9,448 nucleotides of DNA from JAKJBL01 sp964461335. GTDB lineage: Bacteria; Bacillota; Clostridia; Christensenellales; CAG-138. The translations under genes were made by a program, and so were the position numbers. Below the pieces are notes generated by a model that saw only the letters and a program-made list of their open reading frames with translations, had not been told where the DNA came from and did not search any database. The DNA lies in contig CAYWTY010000064.1 of NCBI GenBank assembly GCA_964461335.1, positions 1 through 9,448 on the forward strand, read 5' to 3'. This document shows, piece after piece, positions 6,459 to 9,448 of this stretch (positions within the stretch are counted from its first letter, which is position 1; the number at the start of each line of letters is the position of its first letter).

Positions 6459-7658
6459 GTGCTTAAGACATTGGATTCGAGTATTCTTGCCTTTATTATG
6501 CTTGCCTTTCTTATGTTCAGCATAAGGCAGCGCCCTGAAAAGGCAGCAATACAAAACAGGCTCTTCATTGCGCTTTTAGCATTTAACATGTCTATTATTG
6601 TTATTGACCTTTTAACATGGGCGTTTAACGGCGAAGCGCTCTTACAATACAGAATAATTTCGGTTATAGTAAACTTCCTGCTTTTTGCCCTTACGCCTAC
6701 AAGCATAGGGTTATGGATTCTTTATACAGAATATTATACATTCAGGGATACGAAAAGGCTCAGAAAAGTTGGCAAAGGCGTTGCGCTGTTTTTAGGGCTT
6801 AATGCCGCTATTTGCTTTATTAATATTTTCACAGGCTGGCTCTATACAATAAGCGCACAAAACATTTATAGCCGCAACAGCCTAGGCTGGATATATCTAG
6901 TTTACAACAACTTGTTTTTGCTATATTCTTTAGTGCCCATATTTATAAACAGGAAGTTAATCGAGCGCAGACATTATTATATGCTGCTGCTCTTTTATTT
7001 ACCAGCTGTTCTCGGGATTGCACTTCAATGGGCGTTTTACGGCTTTACAACGAATTGGTCCGGCATGGCTGTATCGCTTTTGTTGGTTTACTGCAATTTG
7101 CAGGAGAGTGGGCTGAATACGGATTATCTTACTGGCGTGTATAACAGGCGGCGGCTTGATAATTATATACGCACAAAAATCAAATTAAGCAGGCCTGAGA
7201 GTATAATCGGCGTAATTTGCGTTGATTTAAACGAGTTTAAACTAATTAACGACAATTATGGGCATGAAGCAGGCGATAAAGCGCTTAAGACTTCTGTAGC
7301 TGTGCTTCGCAAGAGCTTAAGGCCCAACGATTTTATTGCGCGCACAGGGGGCGATGAGTTCGTTATTTTGCTTGATGACTTAAACAGCCCCAATATGCTT
7401 ACGCAAATTGTTAACCGTATACAGTTAAAGCTTGACGCACATAATGCATCAAGATCAACCCCATACAAACTGGTGTTTTCAATGGGATATGACTGCTATG
7501 ATAAAAGAACCGGCATGCCATTTGAAACCTTCTTAAAGCATGTAGATACACTCATGTACAAGAATAAAAGCGAAATTAAACGAAGAGAAGCTCAACTAAA
7601 TGCGCTAAGAGACAGTTTTGCAAATAACCCATCCTCTCTGCTATACTCTAAAGAGTAA
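6459..7658 (+). CDS. Seven-helix membrane diguanylate cyclase (GGDEF protein)
   Basis: A 399-residue inner-membrane enzyme that makes cyclic di-GMP from two GTP. The first half has seven hydrophobic helices (about 7-22, 34-54, 64-90, 107-126, 143-164, 174-193 and 198-212), matching the 7TM sensor region found at the N-terminus of many Gram-positive kinases and cyclases. The GGDEF domain follows from about 217: the entry motif TDYLTGVYNRR (221-231), metal-site D256 in VDLNEF, NDNYGHEAGD (264-273) and the active-site TGGDEF (296-301), all intact. R288-P-N-D291 lies five residues before GGDEF and is a standard RxxD inhibitory site, so product inhibition is expected. There is no EAL domain. The signal sensed is unknown. 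It begins with GTG from its own promoter and is followed after 28 bases by the gpsA-like gene. Confidence 0.9.
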   Translation: MLKTLDSSILAFIMLAFLMFSIRQRPEKAAIQNRLFIALLAFNMSIIVIDLLTWAFNGEALLQYRIISVIVNFLLFALTPTSIGLWILYTEYYTFRDTKRLRKVGKGVALFLGLNAAICFINIFTGWLYTISAQNIYSRNSLGWIYLVYNNLFLLYSLVPIFINRKLIERRHYYMLLLFYLPAVLGIALQWAFYGFTTNWSGMAVSLLLVYCNLQESGLNTDYLTGVYNRRRLDNYIRTKIKLSRPESIIGVICVDLNEFKLINDNYGHEAGDKALKTSVAVLRKSLRPNDFIARTGGDEFVILLDDLNSPNMLTQIVNRIQLKLDAHNASRSTPYKLVFSMGYDCYDKRTGMPFETFLKHVDTLMYKNKSEIKRREAQLNALRDSFANNPSSLLYSKE

Positions 7659-7674
7659 ATTGCACTTTATTGCG

Positions 7675-7680
7675 AAAGGG
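7675..7680 (+). promoter_or_regulatory. Ribosome binding site fixing the gpsA-like start
   Basis: AAAGGG lies 6 nt before the ATG at 7687. This choice begins the protein right at the dinucleotide-binding strand; the in-frame start codon at 7618 would overlap the cyclase gene and add 23 unrelated residues. Confidence 0.75.
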
Positions 7681-7686
7681 AAGTCT

Positions 7687-8643
7687 ATGCACATTGGTGT
7701 ACTCGGCTGCGGCAGGTGGGGCTCTTTTATTGCGTGGTATCTTGAGCGGATGGGGCATGAAATTACGCTCTACGGCAGGGAAGGTTCACTAAACCTTAAG
7801 CAGCTTGCTTCAAGCCGCCAAAACGGGCTTTTGACGCTTGGTGCAGGCATTAAGCTTTCAACATCACTTAAGGATACGCTTTTAGCACAAGTCATTGTTA
7901 TTTCTGTTGGCGCGCAGAACCTACGCCCGCTTATGAAAGATGTTTCTGCCTTAGGCCACTCAACAAAGCGCCTTGTACTTTGCATGAAGGGGCTCGAAAT
8001 CGGCACAGGCAAGCGGCTTAGCCAAATTGCAGGCGAATACATGGGCGAAAGCTGTAAAATTGCAGTTTGGCTTGGGCCAGGGCATGTGCAGGAGTTTTTA
8101 AGCGGCACACCCAACTGCATGGTTATAGATAGTGAAGATGAAGCTGTAAAAGAGGAGCTTATAGGTGCGTTTTCAAGTGACCTTATCCGCTTTTATTATG
8201 GGCGGGATATAATAGGCAACGAAGTAGGCGCAGCAGCAAAAAACGTAATAGGCGTAGCAGCAGGCATACTTGACGGCCTTGGACTACACACGCTAAAGGG
8301 TGCGCTTACTTCAAGGGGAACGCACGAAATAAGCAGGCTCATTTTAGCTATGGGCGGCAATGCGCTCTCAGCCTATGGGCTCTGCCACCTGGGCGACTAC
8401 GGGGCAACCGTCTTTTCGCCTTTTAGCCACAACAGGCGCTATGGCGAAGCGTTTGCAATGGGCGAACAGTATACAAAGCTTGCTGAAGGCGCATATACAG
8501 TAAAGGCGCTTATGACTCTAAGCAGCCGCTACAATGTGGAGCTCCCTATTTGCAGCGCTGTATCCGACGCGCTCTATAATGGGGTTGATGCAAGCGAAGC
8601 AATAGACAGGCTTTTTTCACGAAGCCTAAAGAGCGAATTTTAA
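7687..8643 (+). CDS. gpsA: Glycerol-3-phosphate dehydrogenase [NAD(P)+], divergent GpsA
   Basis: A cytoplasmic 318-residue enzyme that would reduce dihydroxyacetone phosphate to sn-glycerol-3-phosphate, the backbone precursor of phospholipids. It opens with the Rossmann motif GVLGCGRWG (4-12). Then come CMKGLE (99-104), a GP-type turn LGPGHVQEF (129-137) where most GpsA have GPSFAxE, and the catalytic segment EVGAAAKNVIGVAAGILDGL (179-198) with the expected lysine K185. After these follow TSRGTHEISRL (208-218), HLGDYGATVFSPFSHNRRYG (234-253) with N249/R250, and a normal all-helical end. Length is close to the usual 330. Departures from the common pattern (GPGHV; ATV for the usual TC after LGD) mark it as a divergent branch. 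Another hydroxyacid or sugar-phosphate dehydrogenase is possible but less likely. It lies 28 bases after the cyclase gene and 19 before mogA. Confidence 0.82.
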   Translation: MHIGVLGCGRWGSFIAWYLERMGHEITLYGREGSLNLKQLASSRQNGLLTLGAGIKLSTSLKDTLLAQVIVISVGAQNLRPLMKDVSALGHSTKRLVLCMKGLEIGTGKRLSQIAGEYMGESCKIAVWLGPGHVQEFLSGTPNCMVIDSEDEAVKEELIGAFSSDLIRFYYGRDIIGNEVGAAAKNVIGVAAGILDGLGLHTLKGALTSRGTHEISRLILAMGGNALSAYGLCHLGDYGATVFSPFSHNRRYGEAFAMGEQYTKLAEGAYTVKALMTLSSRYNVELPICSAVSDALYNGVDASEAIDRLFSRSLKSEF

Positions 8644-8662
8644 GCAGAACATGGGTGTATAA

Positions 8663-9169
8663 ATGGATAAGATTTTAACTGCGATTTTAATAATAAGCGA
8701 CAGCAGCTATAACCGCACAAGGGAAGATTTAGCAGGCCCTTTGCTTATTGAGCTTACATCTTCTTTATGCCAGGTTGTAAATACGCTTGTGCTGCCGGAT
8801 GAGCGTGAGCAAATTGCGCACACAATTGCCGAGCTTGCAGATAGCGGCAATCTTCACCTTATTCTTACAAGCGGTGGAACAGGGCTTTCCTCACGCGATG
8901 TTACACCTGAAGCAACTTTGGATGTACTTGAGCGGCAAGTGCCAGGTATCCCAGAAGCAATGCGAAGCTATGGGATGCAGTTTACAAAGCGCGCAATGCT
9001 CTCTCGCGCTGTTGCCGGAATTCGTAACCGCACCCTGATTGTAAACCTCCCCGGCAGCCCTACTGCGCTTCGCGAAAACATGGCTGTGCTTTTACCTGTA
9101 CTTGGGCACGCAATTGACGTACTTAAAGACGAAGTTTCTAACTGCGCAAGGCAGCATGGGCTAAGCTAA
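8663..9169 (+). CDS. mogA: Molybdopterin adenylyltransferase (MogA/MoaB family)
   Basis: A soluble 168-residue protein of the MoCF fold, which adenylylates molybdopterin with ATP before molybdenum insertion in molybdenum cofactor synthesis. Motifs in order are ISDSSYNRTREDLAGPLL (11-28), LTSGGTGLSSRDVTPEAT (68-85) with the GGTG nucleotide loop and D79, PGIPEAMR (94-101), LSRAVAGIRNRTLIVNLPGSP (113-133) and a closing helix. Length is the family norm, so the gene is complete. The start region replaces the usual Gly-rich SDxxxxGxxxD with NRTRED, a small divergence. Only GGGTG at 8653-8657 serves as a weak ribosome binding site. Whether it is MogA- or MoaB-type cannot be decided from this sequence. 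No other molybdenum cofactor gene is in view, but such genes may follow beyond 9448. Confidence 0.88.
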   Translation: MDKILTAILIISDSSYNRTREDLAGPLLIELTSSLCQVVNTLVLPDEREQIAHTIAELADSGNLHLILTSGGTGLSSRDVTPEATLDVLERQVPGIPEAMRSYGMQFTKRAMLSRAVAGIRNRTLIVNLPGSPTALRENMAVLLPVLGHAIDVLKDEVSNCARQHGLS

Positions 9170-9184
9170 GAAGGCTCTATCATC

Positions 9185-9197
9185 AATGCGGAGCATT
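9185..9197 (+). other. Small hairpin after mogA
   Basis: AATGC and GCATT form a perfect 5-bp stem with a GGA loop 15 bases after the mogA stop. There is no run of T behind it, so it is at best a weak terminator. Confidence 0.2.
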
Positions 9198-9230
9198 TAC
9201 TAACTTGCTGCTTATTTAACGCCCCAACCC

Positions 9231-9304
9231 ACATTACCTGCTTCTGCCTAAAGCAGGGAAAAGATGCGCATTAAACAAGAACCGCATTCCACTTAGCGTA
9301 ATGT
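9231..9304 (+). ncRNA. Possible three-helix structured leader RNA
   Basis: Three nested helices can form together. ACATTAC (9231-9237) pairs with GTAATGT (9298-9304) and encloses CTGCTT/AAGCAG (9238-9243 with 9251-9256) and GATGCG/CGCATT (9263-9268 with 9283-9288, one G-T pair). The result is a three-way junction. I do not recognise it as a known riboswitch class, and chance pairing of this size is not excluded. It precedes a possible gene start at 9382. Confidence 0.25.
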
Positions 9305-9324
9305 ATTTATAGGGCAAATTTAAT

Positions 9325-9355
9325 TTGAGCGCTAATGCAACGCTGTTTGCATAAT
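9325..9355 (+). promoter_or_regulatory. Possible promoter overlapping a dyad
   Basis: TTGAGC (9325-9330) and CATAAT (9350-9355) could be -35 and -10 boxes with a slightly long 19-bp spacer. The perfect inverted repeat ATGCAA (9335-9340) / TTGCAT (9347-9352) overlaps the -10. Together they could give regulated transcription of the gene that may start at 9382. Confidence 0.3.
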
Positions 9356-9381
9356 GTGTGAAATAGGGGGCAGAAAAGGAG

Positions 9382-9448
9382 ATGCAGAACCCGGGTGTTG
9401 AGATACACTACATAGGTAACAGAAAGAAGCAAGAGAAAACCCCCGATT
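9382..9448 (+). CDS. Possible start of a gene running off the window, unknown function
   Basis: ATG at 9382 opens a frame that stays open to the last base (22 codons, starting MQNPGVEIHYIG). An in-frame TAG at 9364-9366 means there is no earlier start in this frame. AGGAG touches the ATG, too close for a good Shine-Dalgarno, while GGGGG at 9366-9370 is 11 nt away, slightly far. I do not recognise the peptide, and the position after mogA and a promoter-like element is the main support. Confidence 0.35.
   Translation, partial: MQNPGVEIHYIGNRKKQEKTPD

Noticed and set aside
8787..9038. Second + strand frame inside mogA
   Set aside because: Different frame of a well-conserved enzyme with no recognisable motif of its own.
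9231..9257. Hairpin CCTGCTT/AAGCAGG as the terminator of mogA
   Set aside because: The stem is perfect but purines follow it rather than a T-run on the + strand, and no T-run lies on the other side for - strand use.
1..9448. tRNA or rRNA genes, a CRISPR array, or a prophage or integrase gene
   Set aside because: No cloverleaf, no regularly spaced repeats and no integrase or phage motifs were seen on either strand.

Overview
The window is a single-direction block: every gene I can support is on the + strand. The organism looks like a member of the Clostridia (Bacillota). The reasons are a YesM/YesN-type two-component pair, a CUT1 sugar ABC importer with no ATPase gene of its own, strong GGAGG-like ribosome binding sites, a 7TM-GGDEF cyclase and moderate G+C by eye (not computed). 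I cannot name a genus.

Region 1 (1-2248) looks like a damaged catabolic and sensory section. Bases 1-120 resemble the right end of an IS200/IS605-type element, with a folded omega-RNA-like segment, a subterminal hairpin and a TCAAG end. Directly after it comes an amidohydrolase reading frame that lacks its N-terminal metal-binding part, then an intact sugar 3-epimerase of the D-psicose/D-tagatose type. Next is only the ATP-binding tail of a YesM-like histidine kinase, which has no transmembrane, HAMP or phospho-acceptor part.

Region 2 (2249-6342) is an intact sugar uptake and response unit: a lipoprotein solute-binding protein, a stem-loop that probably lowers downstream expression, two MalF/MalG-type permeases and a short YesN-like response regulator (REC plus AraC HTH). 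The ATPase and a full-length kinase must lie elsewhere. The simplest reading is that an unidentified sugar or polyol is imported, isomerised by the epimerase and perhaps further processed by the amidohydrolase product, with the regulator switching the transporter on.

Region 3 (6343-9169) starts at a good sigma-A-like promoter whose -10 sits inside a 7+7 bp dyad. It holds a seven-helix diguanylate cyclase with an intact inhibitory I-site, a divergent GpsA-type glycerol-3-phosphate dehydrogenase and a MogA/MoaB molybdopterin adenylyltransferase. These may share one transcript although their functions do not obviously connect.

Region 4 (9170-9448) is about 210 bases of non-coding DNA with several nested inverted repeats, then a possible partial gene running off the end. 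No stretch longer than 300 bases lacks a gene. I do not see a convincing new multi-gene system. The most interesting items are the possible omega-RNA/IS insertion in the amidohydrolase, the kinase remnant beside an otherwise complete regulator-transporter unit, and structured non-coding segments at 2246-2342 and 9231-9352.
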